DNA of 64,000 nt from an uncultured Verrucomicrobia subdivision 3 bacterium (GCA_903922735.1 CAIXUZ010000072.1:1-64000), one strand, 5' to 3'. Counted from the stretch's first letter, positions 36,771 through 45,954 are shown. The notes: a model not told the origin generated them from the letters alone. Made by a program: numbers and translations.

Positions 36771-36926
36771 ATGTCACAGCATCGCAGTCTCCGCGCCGCG
36801 TCCGCCCTTGGCGGCAAACGCAATGTCCTCAAACGCTTCGAGCGCACGGCGCTCCTGGAAAAGCGCGGCCAGCGCAAAACCGGCGATAAGATCACCGGTC
36901 TGCGCAAGACCAAGCCGGAAGCCTGA
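36771..36926 (+). CDS. Small basic protein of the Chlamydiae/Verrucomicrobia type
   Basis: A 51-residue protein, MSQHRSLRAASALGGKRNVL at its start, very rich in Arg and Lys, ending KTGDKITGLRKTKPEA. It matches my memory of the short conserved basic protein family (TIGR04137) found in Chlamydiae and Verrucomicrobia, which was suggested to be ribosome-associated because of its composition. ATG start and TGA stop; no ribosome site is obvious. The gene is short and easily missed. Family assignment should be confirmed against that profile. It supports the phylum placement of the window. Confidence 0.85.
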   Translation: MSQHRSLRAASALGGKRNVLKRFERTALLEKRGQRKTGDKITGLRKTKPEA

Positions 36927-36929
36927 TCA

Positions 36930-37013
36930 TTTGCGATTTGCGATCTTCGATTTGCGATTCGACTGTTCGCAGGGCGGGGTTTTAATCGTAAATCGGCAAT
37001 CGTAAATCGTAAA
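36930..37013. repeat. Large imperfect hairpin next to the rsuA-type start
   Basis: Left arm 36930-36959 and right arm 36984-37013 (30 bases each) can pair at 27 positions, three of them G-U, with a 24-base loop. Both arms are made of repeated GATTTGCGA/TCGTAAATC words. It begins 3 bases after the small basic protein stop and ends 4 bases before the GTG of the next gene. There is no T-run, so it is not a standard terminator; it would lie in the leader of the downstream mRNA. Confidence 0.85.
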
Positions 37014-37017
37014 GCTT

Positions 37018-37728
37018 GTGGTTCGCTTGCAAAAATTTCTCGCCGATGCCGGTGTGGCTTCCCGCCGGGCCGGCGAGCAGTTCATTTTGGAAGGGCGCGT
37101 CGCCGTCAACGGTCAGGTCGTCCGGCTGCTGGGTTCCAAGATCGATCCCGCCCATGACAAGGTGGCGGTGGATGGCAAATTTGTCCGGGCCAAAAAGCTG
37201 GTATATATCGCCCTGAACAAACCGGTCCGCTGTGTTTGTTCGCGGAAAGATGAACTGAACCGGCCCACCATTTATGAATTGCTGCCGCGCGAATGGGATT
37301 CCGTCCAGTCGGTCGGGCGGCTGGACTACAACACCGAAGGATTGATTTTTCTGACGAATGATGGACAATTCGCCCTGCGCCTGACGCATCCGCGCTACGG
37401 CATCCGCAAAAAATACCTGGCGAGTGTCGAGGGCGACGTGACGCAGGCGATGCTGGCGCTTTTCCGGAGCGGCATTTTTCACGAAGGTGAAAGACTGAAA
37501 GCGCTCGCCACAAAAATGATTTCGCACACCCGCGCCAAAAGCGTGGTGGAACTGGAACTGGGCGAAGGCAAGAATCGCGAAGTGCGGCGCTTGTTTGAAT
37601 CGCAGGGGTTGCTGGTGAAAAAATTGCAGCGGACGCAGATCGGGAAGATCCGGCTCGGCGAGTTGAAGCCGGGCAAATGGCGGACGCTGAACGAGACGGA
37701 AATCAAAACTTTGACTTCAGATTTATGA
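37018..37728 (+). CDS. RsuA/RluB-family pseudouridine synthase
   Basis: Isomerises a uridine in ribosomal RNA. An S4 RNA-binding domain occupies residues 1-60 (LQKFLADAGVASRRAGEQFI). The catalytic motif GRLDYNTEGLIFLTNDG holds the essential Asp103, and GEGKNREVRRLFESQG is near 180. Its 236 residues match RluB/RsuA/RluE-type enzymes; which rRNA position it modifies cannot be decided here. It starts at GTG 37018, immediately after the hairpin at 36930-37013. Its stop overlaps the ATG of the SH3 protein (ATGA). Confidence 0.92.
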   Translation: MVRLQKFLADAGVASRRAGEQFILEGRVAVNGQVVRLLGSKIDPAHDKVAVDGKFVRAKKLVYIALNKPVRCVCSRKDELNRPTIYELLPREWDSVQSVGRLDYNTEGLIFLTNDGQFALRLTHPRYGIRKKYLASVEGDVTQAMLALFRSGIFHEGERLKALATKMISHTRAKSVVELELGEGKNREVRRLFESQGLLVKKLQRTQIGKIRLGELKPGKWRTLNETEIKTLTSDL

Positions 37729-38897
37729 AAACGAACTGCTGGTTGGTTTTAGGAACGATGCTGGCCACGGCTGCCGTGGCGCAGGTGAACACGAACAAAT
37801 TGCCGGAAATTCCCCCGCCGGCGACCGCGGTGACCTTGACGGCACCTGTCGTCGCGCCGCTGGAAATCAAAACCAACGCGCCAGTGAAAAAAGCGGTGGC
37901 GGCCAAGTCTAAACCCAGGAAAAAAGTGGCGGCCAAAGCGCCTGCCGCTGCGCTTGAAAAAAAATCCGCCTTCCAGCCGATCACGCTGGTGCCCGGTCCG
38001 GCGACCGTCGCGGTGGATAATCTAAATTTGCGCGGTCAGGCTGGTTTGAAGGGTGAAGTCATCGGGCATGTGAAAAAAGGTGACCCGGTAACTGTGGTCT
38101 GCGAAATCAACCTCGATAAGCCTAAAACCGGCGAGCCAGCGCAGTGGGCCAAGATCCAGTTGCCATCCGGCATGAAAGTCTGGGTGAATTCCAAGTTCAT
38201 CGACGCCACGAACAAGACGGTTTCCGTTAAAAAACTGAACCTGCGCGGCGGCCCGGGCGAAAATTTCAGCGTGCTCGGCATTTTGGAGAAAGGCGCGACC
38301 ATCACCGAAGTTGTCAGCAAGGGTGACTGGACGCAGATTGAAGCGCCGACGAATGCCTTCGCGTTTGTGACGGCCAGCTACTTGAAACAGGAAGCGCCCG
38401 TGGCTCCCGTCGTGGCACCCGTGGTTCAGCCCCTGCCGGCAACCACTAATGCCGTAGCCGAGCCGCAGCCGATTGTGGCGACCCCGCCGGTCACTCCGGC
38501 GGTTGATACCAATGTTCCTGCGCCGGCACCAACGGTTGCGCCAGTGATTCCGGTGATGCCGGCTCCAGCAGTGTTGGAAACCAACCTCCCACCGCCGCCT
38601 CCGCGCGTGGTCACGCACGAAGGATTTGTGCGTTCATCGGCCAGTCTGGTCGCGCCGACCTATTTCGAGCTTTACGACCCGGCGACCGGCACCGCGATTA
38701 ACTACCTCTACACGACCACGACCAATTTGAACGTTTCCCGCTACAATGGGTTGCATATCGTTGTGACCGGCGAGGAAGGCATGGACAAGCGCTGGAAGGA
38801 CACGCCGGTGCTGACCATCCAGAAAATCTACGTGCTGTCCACCAACCGTCCCGTTGTCACCCATCTCACCACTCCCCGTGGCGCCAAATCTCATTGA
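37725..38897 (+). CDS. Exported protein with two bacterial SH3 domains
   Basis: A 390-residue protein from ATG 37725, with a signal peptide (WLVLGTMLATAAVAQ). A Lys/Ala-rich linker is followed by SH3_3-type domains at about 88-150 (VDNLNLRGQAGLKGEVIGHV) and 165-225 (VKKLNLRGGPGENFSVLGIL). Next comes a long Pro/Ala/Val-rich stretch (about 230-305) that could span the periplasm or cell wall. A C-terminal domain (about 305-385) has VVTGEEGMDKRW. SH3_3 domains often bind peptidoglycan, so a wall-associated role is inferred. Its ATG overlaps the upstream stop by 4 bases, and its end overlaps the folD start. Confidence 0.87.
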   Translation: MKTNCWLVLGTMLATAAVAQVNTNKLPEIPPPATAVTLTAPVVAPLEIKTNAPVKKAVAAKSKPRKKVAAKAPAAALEKKSAFQPITLVPGPATVAVDNLNLRGQAGLKGEVIGHVKKGDPVTVVCEINLDKPKTGEPAQWAKIQLPSGMKVWVNSKFIDATNKTVSVKKLNLRGGPGENFSVLGILEKGATITEVVSKGDWTQIEAPTNAFAFVTASYLKQEAPVAPVVAPVVQPLPATTNAVAEPQPIVATPPVTPAVDTNVPAPAPTVAPVIPVMPAPAVLETNLPPPPPRVVTHEGFVRSSASLVAPTYFELYDPATGTAINYLYTTTTNLNVSRYNGLHIVVTGEEGMDKRWKDTPVLTIQKIYVLSTNRPVVTHLTTPRGAKSH

Positions 38898-39774
38898 CGG
38901 ACGCGCCATCGCCGCGCAGATCCAGCGTGAGCTGGCTGCGCGGGTGGCGGCTTTGAAGCAGCGTGACATCGTTCCCGGGCTGGCCTTTATCCGCGTCGGC
39001 GAAGATGCGGCGTCCAAAGTCTATGTCGGCCGCAAGGAAAAAGCCTGTGCTGAGCTCGGCATCATTTCGGAAACCCACATTTTGCCGGATAAAACTTCCG
39101 AGCCGGAACTGCTGGGTTTGATTGGAAAATTAAATGCCGCCCCGCACCTTCACGGCATTCTCGTTCAGGCACCGCTGCCGAAACATATTCGCGAATCGGT
39201 GGTTTTCTCCACCGTGTCGCCGGCGAAAGACGTGGACGGCTTTCATCCGGTCAACGTCGGCAAACTGATGCTGGGCGACGAAAGCGGCTTCAAGCCCTGC
39301 ACGCCCGCCGGGGTCGTGGAACTGCTCCTCCGTTCGGGCGTGAAGACGGAAGGCGCGGAAGTGGTGGTGCTGGGGCGTGGCAATATTGTCGGCAAGCCCA
39401 TGGCGGCGATGCTCTGCCAGAAGGGCCGGGCGGCCAACAGCACCGTGACCATCTGCCATTCCGCCACCCGCGACATCCAAGCGCATTGCCGGCGGGCGGA
39501 TATCATTGTGGCGGCGATGGGCGTGGCCGAATTTGTGAAGGCGGACATGGTCAAGCCCGGAGCCGTGGTGATGGATGTGGGCGTGAACCGCGTTCCCGAT
39601 CCCACCACGAAGACCGGCACGAAACTGGTCGGCGACGTCGCGTTTGCGGAAGTGCAGCCGATTGCCGGAAAAATCACCCCGAATCCCGGCGGTGTTGGAC
39701 CCATGACGATTGCCATGCTGCTGCAAAACACGGTGCGCGCGGCGGAAATATTTTTAAACACCAATACCCAATAA
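38878..39774 (+). CDS. folD: Bifunctional methylenetetrahydrofolate dehydrogenase/cyclohydrolase
   Basis: Converts 5,10-methylene-THF to 10-formyl-THF in the cytoplasm (NADP-dependent). The start GTG 38878 (LIDGRAIAAQIQ) matches the usual family N-terminus and overlaps the SH3 gene by 20 bases; a TTG at 38854 is possible. Motifs include GEDAASKVYVGRKEKACAEL (with the catalytic Lys), HGILVQAPLP, PAKDVDGFHPVNVGKL, PCTPAGV, GRGNIVGKPMAAML and TPNPGGVGPMT. About 298 residues, normal length. It follows in the same transcript as the rsuA-type and SH3 genes. Confidence 0.95.
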   Translation: MAPNLIDGRAIAAQIQRELAARVAALKQRDIVPGLAFIRVGEDAASKVYVGRKEKACAELGIISETHILPDKTSEPELLGLIGKLNAAPHLHGILVQAPLPKHIRESVVFSTVSPAKDVDGFHPVNVGKLMLGDESGFKPCTPAGVVELLLRSGVKTEGAEVVVLGRGNIVGKPMAAMLCQKGRAANSTVTICHSATRDIQAHCRRADIIVAAMGVAEFVKADMVKPGAVVMDVGVNRVPDPTTKTGTKLVGDVAFAEVQPIAGKITPNPGGVGPMTIAMLLQNTVRAAEIFLNTNTQ

Positions 39775-39780
39775 TTATTA

Positions 39781-40212
39781 ATGAACGCCACCCGAATTCT
39801 CCCCGACCTCCAATGCTCGCTCCTTTGCGAAGAAGTGCGCCAGGAAGTGAACGGCAATCTCTTCATCATCGGCGTTGTCAATGTCCTGCGCGTGCCGCAA
39901 ATACCCATCGTCGCCGGGCGCATTTGCATTTTTAACCGGTGGGCCGCCGGCATCGGCCAGTTCAATGAAAACGTCCGCCTCGTCGCCCCGGACCAGACCA
40001 CGGTCATCAGCAAGGGAGAAATGAAATTTGAACTCCGCGATCCGGCGATGAGCGCAACCAACGTCATGTTTTTCGGCAATGTGAAATTTGAAACCGCCGG
40101 CACGTATTATATCGAAGTCCTGGTGGATGACGTCATGAAGCTGCGCTATCCGGTGCCGGTCATCCATACGCCAATGCCAAATCAACCCGCGGCCGAATCA
40201 GCACAATCATAA
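39781..40212 (+). CDS. Conserved hypothetical protein (beta-sandwich-like, DUF6941-type)
   Basis: A 143-residue cytoplasmic protein with no signal peptide or membrane helix. Beta-strand-like segments (GNLFIIGVVNVLRVPQIPIV, GTYYIEVLVDDVMKLRYPVP) and a conserved-looking N-terminus (LPDLQCSLLCEEVRQE) resemble the small DUF6941-type proteins, but I am not certain of the family. It starts at ATG 39781, six bases after folD, and ends before the terminator at 40228-40253, so it is probably the last gene of that transcript. Confidence 0.7.
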   Translation: MNATRILPDLQCSLLCEEVRQEVNGNLFIIGVVNVLRVPQIPIVAGRICIFNRWAAGIGQFNENVRLVAPDQTTVISKGEMKFELRDPAMSATNVMFFGNVKFETAGTYYIEVLVDDVMKLRYPVPVIHTPMPNQPAAESAQS

Positions 40213-40227
40213 TTTAAAATTTTGTCG

Positions 40228-40253
40228 CCCCTCATCCGTCAACGGGTGAGGGG
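40228..40253 (+). terminator. Rho-independent terminator
   Basis: A 12-bp stem (40228-40239 with 40242-40253, one G-U pair) with a 2-base loop, followed by TTCTGCTTTT. It ends the folD transcript and sits just before the cbb3 cluster. Confidence 0.75.
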
Positions 40254-40295
40254 TTCTGCTTTTAAACCTTATCGGTCTTTGGCTAGACTACGGCC

Positions 40296-41105
40296 ATGAG
40301 CGCTTTCAGCGAACCGGCTTTTGCCTGGGAACCCGTCACGCCACGGGGCGTGGCGGCGTTTGCCCGGGCTTCGTTGGAGCGGCTCTTGGTGGTGCAGGCG
40401 ATTTTTGCCCTGATCGCCACGGCCTCCGTTGTGTGGTTTTTGTCTGACGGCGTATTTCCCGTCATCAGCGACGCCATCCGCCATTTGCCGGATCAGGGCG
40501 AAATCCGCGCCGGCAAGCTGAACTGGCGCGCGGATTCGCCGCAGTTGCTCGCCGAGGGAAAAATTATCGCCATCAGTGTGGATCTGGAACACAGCGGAGG
40601 GCTCCGGTCGCCGTCGGATTTTCAATTGGAGTTCGGCCGGGCTTCCCTGCGGGTGTTTTCACTGATGGGAGAATTCGAATGGAATTACCCCCCCGGTTTC
40701 ATCATCGCTGCCAACCAGCGGGATGCGCGGCCCGCGTGGGGCGCGTGGTCGCCAGACCTTCTGGCGTTGGTGGCCATCGGCATGTTTTTCGGTTTGCTGC
40801 TGGTTTGGGCGGTGCTGGCCACGATCTATTGCTTGCCCGTCTGGATCATCGGCTTCTTTTGCAATCGCGACCTGGATTTTTTTAACAGTTGGAAACTCGC
40901 GGGGGCCGCCCTCTTGCCGGGCGCGCTGATCATTTCGGGCGCGTTGGTTTTTTACGGGTTGGGCGCGTGCGACCTGGTGCAATTCGGCTTTGCGCTTGCC
41001 GCGCACCTCGTCATCGGCTGGCTTTACCTGTTTATCAGCCCTATGTTTCTGAAACGCGCCTTGCCGGCGCCCCGGCCGAATCCATTTCAGCAACCGGGAT
41101 CATGA
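40296..41105 (+). CDS. Membrane protein of unknown function, first in the cco operon
   Basis: A 269-residue protein with an N-terminal membrane helix (VVQAIFALIATASVVWFL, about 32-50) and a central extramembrane region of about 90 residues. A cluster of three or four C-terminal helices follows (LLALVAIGMFFGLLLVWAVL, GAALLPGALIISGALVFYGL, VIGWLYLFISPMFL). I do not recognise the family. Its stop overlaps the ATG of ccoI by 4 bases, so it is translated with the cbb3 assembly genes and may take part in oxidase biogenesis. Confidence 0.7.
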   Translation: MSAFSEPAFAWEPVTPRGVAAFARASLERLLVVQAIFALIATASVVWFLSDGVFPVISDAIRHLPDQGEIRAGKLNWRADSPQLLAEGKIIAISVDLEHSGGLRSPSDFQLEFGRASLRVFSLMGEFEWNYPPGFIIAANQRDARPAWGAWSPDLLALVAIGMFFGLLLVWAVLATIYCLPVWIIGFFCNRDLDFFNSWKLAGAALLPGALIISGALVFYGLGACDLVQFGFALAAHLVIGWLYLFISPMFLKRALPAPRPNPFQQPGS

Positions 41106-43630
41106 GCTCATTTATCCGCCAGGACAAAACCGAAGACCGGCGTTCATCCGGCGGATGCTATCATTGTGGTGAGCCCTGCCCGGATGACCGCTTCGTCATG
41201 GCGGGGAAAGTTTTTTGCTGCTTCGGCTGCCAGACCGTGTTCGATTTGCTCAAAGCAAACGGGCTGGAACAATTTTACGAACTGAACGCTTCCCCCGGCT
41301 TGCGCGTCCGCGCTGCTGACTCTGCGGCCCGATGGGCTTTTCTCGACGACCCGGCGGTGCAGGCGAAGCTCTTTGATTTTGCGGACCATGCCCGGGCCAA
41401 GGTCACGCTGCATCTGCCGGCAATCCATTGCGTCGCCTGCGTCTGGCTGCTGGAGAATCTGTTCAAGCTGCATGCCGGCGTTGGCCGCTCGCTGGTGAAT
41501 TTCTCCCGCCGTGAGGTGGCGATCACGTTTGTGCCGGATAAAATCAAATTCAGCGAACTGGCGGCGCTGCTGGCTTCCATCGGCTATGAGCCGCTGCTCA
41601 CTTTGAGCGAGACCGAAAAGGCCGGGTCATCGCCGTTAAGCCAAAGAACCTGGCTGCAAATCGGTCTGGCCGGCTTCGGTTTCGCCAACATTATGCTGAT
41701 GTCGCTGCCGTATTACCTTGGGCTCGACAGCTTCAGCGGTCCGTGGTTCAAGGTCATCTCGGGCTGGCTTGGCCTTGCGCTTGCGTTGCCGGTGGTAACC
41801 TATAGTGCCGCGGACTTCTGGCGCGCAGCGTGGCTGGGGGTTCGCCAACGGATTTTGACCATGGAAGTTCCGATTGCCATGGGCCTGGCGGCGATTTATG
41901 GCGTTAGCATCCTGGAGGTTCTTTCCCATCGCGGCCCCGGCTACTGCGACTCGCTGTGCGGCCTGATTTTCTTTTTGCTGTGCGGCCGGTTGTTCCAGCG
42001 CCGGACTTATGACCGCCTGACCTTTGACCGCGATTACAAGGGGTTTTTCCCGCTCGCGGTCGTGCGCAAAACCGTGGCGAGCGAGACCAGTGTCGCCATT
42101 TCCAGCCTGCAAACCGGCGACCGGATAATTCTGCGCCACGGTGAATTGCTGCCGGCCGATGCCAAACTGATTTCTGGGAGCGCGTGCATCGATTACAGCT
42201 TTGTCACCGGCGAGGCCGAACCGGTTGCCTGTGCAATAAGCCAGCATCTTTACGCTGGCGGGCGGCAGGTCGGCGGCATGATTGAAGTCGAAACGGTAAA
42301 GCCGGTGGCGCAAAGCTACCTGGCTTCACTTTGGAATAACGAGGCCTTTCGCAAAAATCGTGACCGCGACCTGGATTCGCTGACGAACCGTTACAGCAAA
42401 CGGTTCACGCGACTGGTCATCAGCGTGGCGGCGGGGGCGGCGGTTTTTTGGCTGTTTAAGGATTCGACGAATTCGTTAAAAGCCTTCACTTCGGTTTTAA
42501 TCGTCGCGTGTCCGTGTGCGCTGGCGTTGGCGGCTCCGCTCACGCACGGCACCGCGCAGCGGATTCTGGCGCGGCTTAAGATTTTTCTGAAAAACGCGCT
42601 AGTCGTCGAGCACCTGGCGGAGGTGGACACCATCGTCCTCGACAAGACCGGGACACTGACGACGGCGGACGGGGGCGGGGTGAGTTTTCAAAACGCGGAA
42701 ACAGCACTGACGGTTGAGGAAAACCGCTGGATTGCTTCGCTCGCCCGGCATTCGGCGCATCCGAATTCCCTGCGCATTGCCCGGGCGCTGGGCGCGGCCG
42801 TGTTGCCGGTGTCCCGTTTCCAGGAGACGCCGGGTTGCGGCCTTGAAGGTGAAATTGCCGGACACCAAATTGTGCTCGGCTCGCCCGTGTGGGTTGGCGC
42901 GGCAGCGCGCGGGAACGCCCGCCCCGCCGGCTTCAATTCTGGCAGCGCGGTCTGCGTGGCGATTGACGGGGTTTGGCGCGGCGAATTCCGGCTGGAGAAT
43001 CCGCTGCGGCCGGAAGTGGCGCGGCTCATTTCGCAGTTGGGCGACCGGTTTGAACTGGCGCTGCTGAGCGGCGACAACGAGCGCGAGGCGGCGCGGTTCC
43101 GGCAGGTTTTCGGGGAAAACGCGGTGTTGAAGTTTAACCAGAGCCCGGCGGACAAATTGAATTTCATCCGTGATCTCCAGCGGCGCGGGCGCAAGGTGAT
43201 GATGGTGGGGGACGGCTTGAACGACGCGGGCGCGTTAAAACAAGCGGACGTCGGCGTGGCGGTCGTCGAGCAAATCGGCGTTTTTTCCCCGGCGAGCGAT
43301 GTGATTCTGGATGCGGCCGAATTGCCGCGGCTGGCCCGGGTGCTGGAGTTTTCGCGGCGCGCAGCAGTCGTGGTGCGCGTCGGATTTGTGATCTCAGCGC
43401 TTTATAACATCGTCGGCGTGAGCATTGCGGCGGCGGGACTGCTGGCCCCGATGGTGTGTGCGATTTTGATGCCGGTGAGTACGGCGACGGTCGTGGCGTT
43501 TTCATGCGGTCTGACGGCATGGCTGGGAACGAAGTTGAGGAATGATAAGTTGCCGGTTGCCGGTTCAACCCGCGCCAGCCTTCAACCTGCAACCTTCAAC
43601 CAGCCACCCCTTGCCAAGGAGGCGGTATGA
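41102..43630 (+). CDS. ccoI: Copper-translocating P-type ATPase for cbb3 oxidase
   Basis: P1B-type ATPase of the CcoI/FixI/CtpA group that delivers copper for the CcoN binuclear centre. It starts at ATG 41102 and has 842 residues. The N-terminus has a cysteine-rich metal-binding region (CYHCGEPC and CCFGCQT) typical of FixI-like pumps, then an HMA-like domain with IHCVACVWLLENL. Membrane Cys-Pro-Cys is in ACPCALALAAP (Cys470, Cys472), phosphorylation is at Asp514 of DKTGTLT, and the hinge is GDGLNDAGAL. ATGA overlaps on both sides link it to the upstream unknown gene and to ccoS. Confidence 0.93.
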   Translation: MSSFIRQDKTEDRRSSGGCYHCGEPCPDDRFVMAGKVFCCFGCQTVFDLLKANGLEQFYELNASPGLRVRAADSAARWAFLDDPAVQAKLFDFADHARAKVTLHLPAIHCVACVWLLENLFKLHAGVGRSLVNFSRREVAITFVPDKIKFSELAALLASIGYEPLLTLSETEKAGSSPLSQRTWLQIGLAGFGFANIMLMSLPYYLGLDSFSGPWFKVISGWLGLALALPVVTYSAADFWRAAWLGVRQRILTMEVPIAMGLAAIYGVSILEVLSHRGPGYCDSLCGLIFFLLCGRLFQRRTYDRLTFDRDYKGFFPLAVVRKTVASETSVAISSLQTGDRIILRHGELLPADAKLISGSACIDYSFVTGEAEPVACAISQHLYAGGRQVGGMIEVETVKPVAQSYLASLWNNEAFRKNRDRDLDSLTNRYSKRFTRLVISVAAGAAVFWLFKDSTNSLKAFTSVLIVACPCALALAAPLTHGTAQRILARLKIFLKNALVVEHLAEVDTIVLDKTGTLTTADGGGVSFQNAETALTVEENRWIASLARHSAHPNSLRIARALGAAVLPVSRFQETPGCGLEGEIAGHQIVLGSPVWVGAAARGNARPAGFNSGSAVCVAIDGVWRGEFRLENPLRPEVARLISQLGDRFELALLSGDNEREAARFRQVFGENAVLKFNQSPADKLNFIRDLQRRGRKVMMVGDGLNDAGALKQADVGVAVVEQIGVFSPASDVILDAAELPRLARVLEFSRRAAVVVRVGFVISALYNIVGVSIAAAGLLAPMVCAILMPVSTATVVAFSCGLTAWLGTKLRNDKLPVAGSTRASLQPATFNQPPLAKEAV

Positions 43631-43803
43631 GTGTGGTCATCATTTTAATTCTCGCAAGCCTGGCGGTGGCCCTGCTATTTTTGGTCGGCTTTATCTGGGC
43701 CGTGCGCAGCGGTCAATATGAGGACACCTTGACGCCTTCGATGCGGGTGCTGGCGGAAGACCCGGCGGAAAAAGTTTCGGAAACTGAATCGAAAAACAAA
43801 TGA
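43627..43803 (+). CDS. ccoS: cbb3 oxidase maturation protein CcoS
   Basis: A 58-residue single-pass membrane protein needed for cofactor insertion into cbb3 oxidase. The helix VVIILILASLAVALLFLVGF is followed by the family signature WAVRSGQYEDTLTPSMRVL. It starts at ATG 43627 and overlaps the ccoI stop by 4 bases; its own stop overlaps the ATG of ccoNO (ATGA), so it is tightly coupled to both. Confidence 0.93.
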   Translation: MSVVIILILASLAVALLFLVGFIWAVRSGQYEDTLTPSMRVLAEDPAEKVSETESKNK

Positions 43804-45941
43804 ATACAAACGTGGAATCCTTCAAATACGACAATCGCATTGTGCGTGCCTTTGGCATCGTCACGGTGCTCTGGGGCATCGTTGGCATGCTGGCGGGCTT
43901 GCTGGCCGCGGTGCAGCTTTATCTGCCCGAAGCCAATCTGAACCTCCAGTTCATCACGTTTGGCCGCCTCCGGCCGCTGCACACCAATGCTGTGATCTTC
44001 GCCTTCATCGGCAACGGGATGTTCATGGGCATCTACTACTCGCTCCAGCGGCTGTGCAAGGCGCGGATGTTCAGTGATTTTTTGAGCTGGTTCAATTTCT
44101 GGGGCTGGCAGCTCATCATCGTGGCGGCGGCCGTGACGCTGCCGCTCGGCCTGACCACGAGCAAGGAATATGCGGAACTCGAATGGCCGATCGACATCAC
44201 CATCGCGGTCGTGTGGGTGGCGTTCTCGGTGAACCTGTTCGGCACCATCGCCAAGCGCCGCGAAAAGCATATGTATGTGGCGATCTGGTTTTACATCGCC
44301 ACCGCCGTGACGATCGCCGTGCTGCACATCACGAACTCGATGGAAATGCCGGCCGGCTGGTTTAAAAGCTATTCGATGTATGCCGGCGTGCAGGATGCGC
44401 TGGTGCAATGGTGGTATGGCCATAACGCCGTCGCCTTCTTCCTGACCACGCCGTATCTCGGCCTGATGTATTATTTCCTGCCGAAAGCGGCGGGGCGGCC
44501 GGTGTTTTCGTATCGGCTCTCCATTATTCATTTCTGGGCGCTGGTGTTTCTTTACATCTGGGCCGGTCCGCATCATTTGCTGTATTCCGCGCTGCCGGAT
44601 TGGGCGCAATCGCTCGGGATGGTCTTCTCGTTGATGCTGATCGCTCCGAGCTGGGGCGGCATGTTGAACGGTTTGCTCACCCTGCGCGGCGCGTGGGACA
44701 AGGTGCGGCAGGATCCCATGTTGAAATTCATGGTCGTCGCGATCACGGCTTACGGCATGAGCACGCTGGAAGGGCCGGTGCTTTCGATCAAAACGGTCAA
44801 CTCGCTGTCGCACTACACCGACTGGACCATCGCCCATGTTCACACCGGCGCGCTCGGCTGGAACGGGTTCCTGACGTTCTCCATGCTGTATTGGCTCTGG
44901 CCCCGCCTTTACAACACCAAGCTTTGGTCCACGAAGCTGGCGAATTACCATTTCTGGATCGCGCTGCTCGGCATGATGTTTTACATCATCCCGATTTACG
45001 TCGCGGGCATCACCGAAGGCCTGATGTGGAAGCAGTTCACCAAGGACGGGTTCCTCCAATATCCCAACTTCCTCGAAACGATTGTGCAGGTCGTCCCAAT
45101 GTTCAAGCTGCGCGCGATTGGCGGCACGCTCTACCTCGTGGGCACGTTCATGATGGCCTACAACCTGTACCAGACCGCGAAGGCGGGCGTGTTTGAGCCG
45201 GACACGGAGGCGCAGGCCGCGCCGATGGAAAAAGCTCCCGTCGCCCCCGGCAAAACCGCCTTCCACCGGATGCTCGAAGGCAAGCCGCTGTTCTTCACCG
45301 TGCTCGCGGCTGTCGCGGTGCTCATCGGCGGCCTGGTGGAACTGATCCCGATGTTCCTCATCAAGGAAAACGTTCCCACCATTACCAGTGTGAAGCCTTA
45401 CTCCCCGCTGGAAGTGCTGGGCCGCGACCTCTACATCCGCGAAGGCTGCCTCGGCTGCCATTCGCAGATGATCCGTCCGTTCCGCTCCGAAACCGAGCGC
45501 TACGGCGAATACTCCAAGGCCGGCGAATTTGTCTATGACCATCCGTTCCTCTGGGGCTCCGAGCGCAAAGGCCCGGATCTCGCCCGCGAAGGCGGCAAGT
45601 ATCCCGACGCCTGGCACTACAACCACATGGACGACCCGCGTTCGACGTCGCCCGGTTCCATCATGCCGCGCTATTCCTGGCTGCTCACCCAGAAGCTCGA
45701 TGAAGCCTCCATCCCCGCCCGGCTCGGCGCCCTGCGCAAGGTGGGCGTGCCGTATCCCCCCGGCTTCGAAAACGGCCCGGCGCAGAAAGACCTCCAGGCG
45801 CAGGCCGCCAGGATCGTTGCCAATTTGAAAGCCGGCTCGGTCAAGGCGGAGCCGGACCGGGAAATCATCGCCCTCATCGCCTATATGCAGCGGCTCGGCA
45901 CCGACATCAAGTCCGCGCCCGTCGCCGCCAACCCCAAATAA
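43800..45941 (+). CDS. ccoNO: cbb3 oxidase fused subunits I and II (CcoN-CcoO)
   Basis: One 713-residue protein carrying the catalytic subunit (about 1-470) and the mono-heme cytochrome c subunit (about 490-700), which are separate genes in most bacteria. CcoN ligands: His61 (LHTNAV), CuB His208 (WYGHNAV), His258 and His259 (GPHHLL), and haem His346/His348 (HVHTG). The CcoO part has one membrane helix (FFTVLAAVAVLIGGLVELIPMF, quoted in part here) and the haem motif CLGCH at 550-554, with QMIRPFRSE. The terminal electron acceptor is O2 under low oxygen. ATGA overlaps ccoS; ccoQ follows 13 bases later. Confidence 0.95.
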   Translation: MNTNVESFKYDNRIVRAFGIVTVLWGIVGMLAGLLAAVQLYLPEANLNLQFITFGRLRPLHTNAVIFAFIGNGMFMGIYYSLQRLCKARMFSDFLSWFNFWGWQLIIVAAAVTLPLGLTTSKEYAELEWPIDITIAVVWVAFSVNLFGTIAKRREKHMYVAIWFYIATAVTIAVLHITNSMEMPAGWFKSYSMYAGVQDALVQWWYGHNAVAFFLTTPYLGLMYYFLPKAAGRPVFSYRLSIIHFWALVFLYIWAGPHHLLYSALPDWAQSLGMVFSLMLIAPSWGGMLNGLLTLRGAWDKVRQDPMLKFMVVAITAYGMSTLEGPVLSIKTVNSLSHYTDWTIAHVHTGALGWNGFLTFSMLYWLWPRLYNTKLWSTKLANYHFWIALLGMMFYIIPIYVAGITEGLMWKQFTKDGFLQYPNFLETIVQVVPMFKLRAIGGTLYLVGTFMMAYNLYQTAKAGVFEPDTEAQAAPMEKAPVAPGKTAFHRMLEGKPLFFTVLAAVAVLIGGLVELIPMFLIKENVPTITSVKPYSPLEVLGRDLYIREGCLGCHSQMIRPFRSETERYGEYSKAGEFVYDHPFLWGSERKGPDLAREGGKYPDAWHYNHMDDPRSTSPGSIMPRYSWLLTQKLDEASIPARLGALRKVGVPYPPGFENGPAQKDLQAQAARIVANLKAGSVKAEPDREIIALIAYMQRLGTDIKSAPVAANPK

Positions 45942-45954
45942 CCGGAGCCCACCC

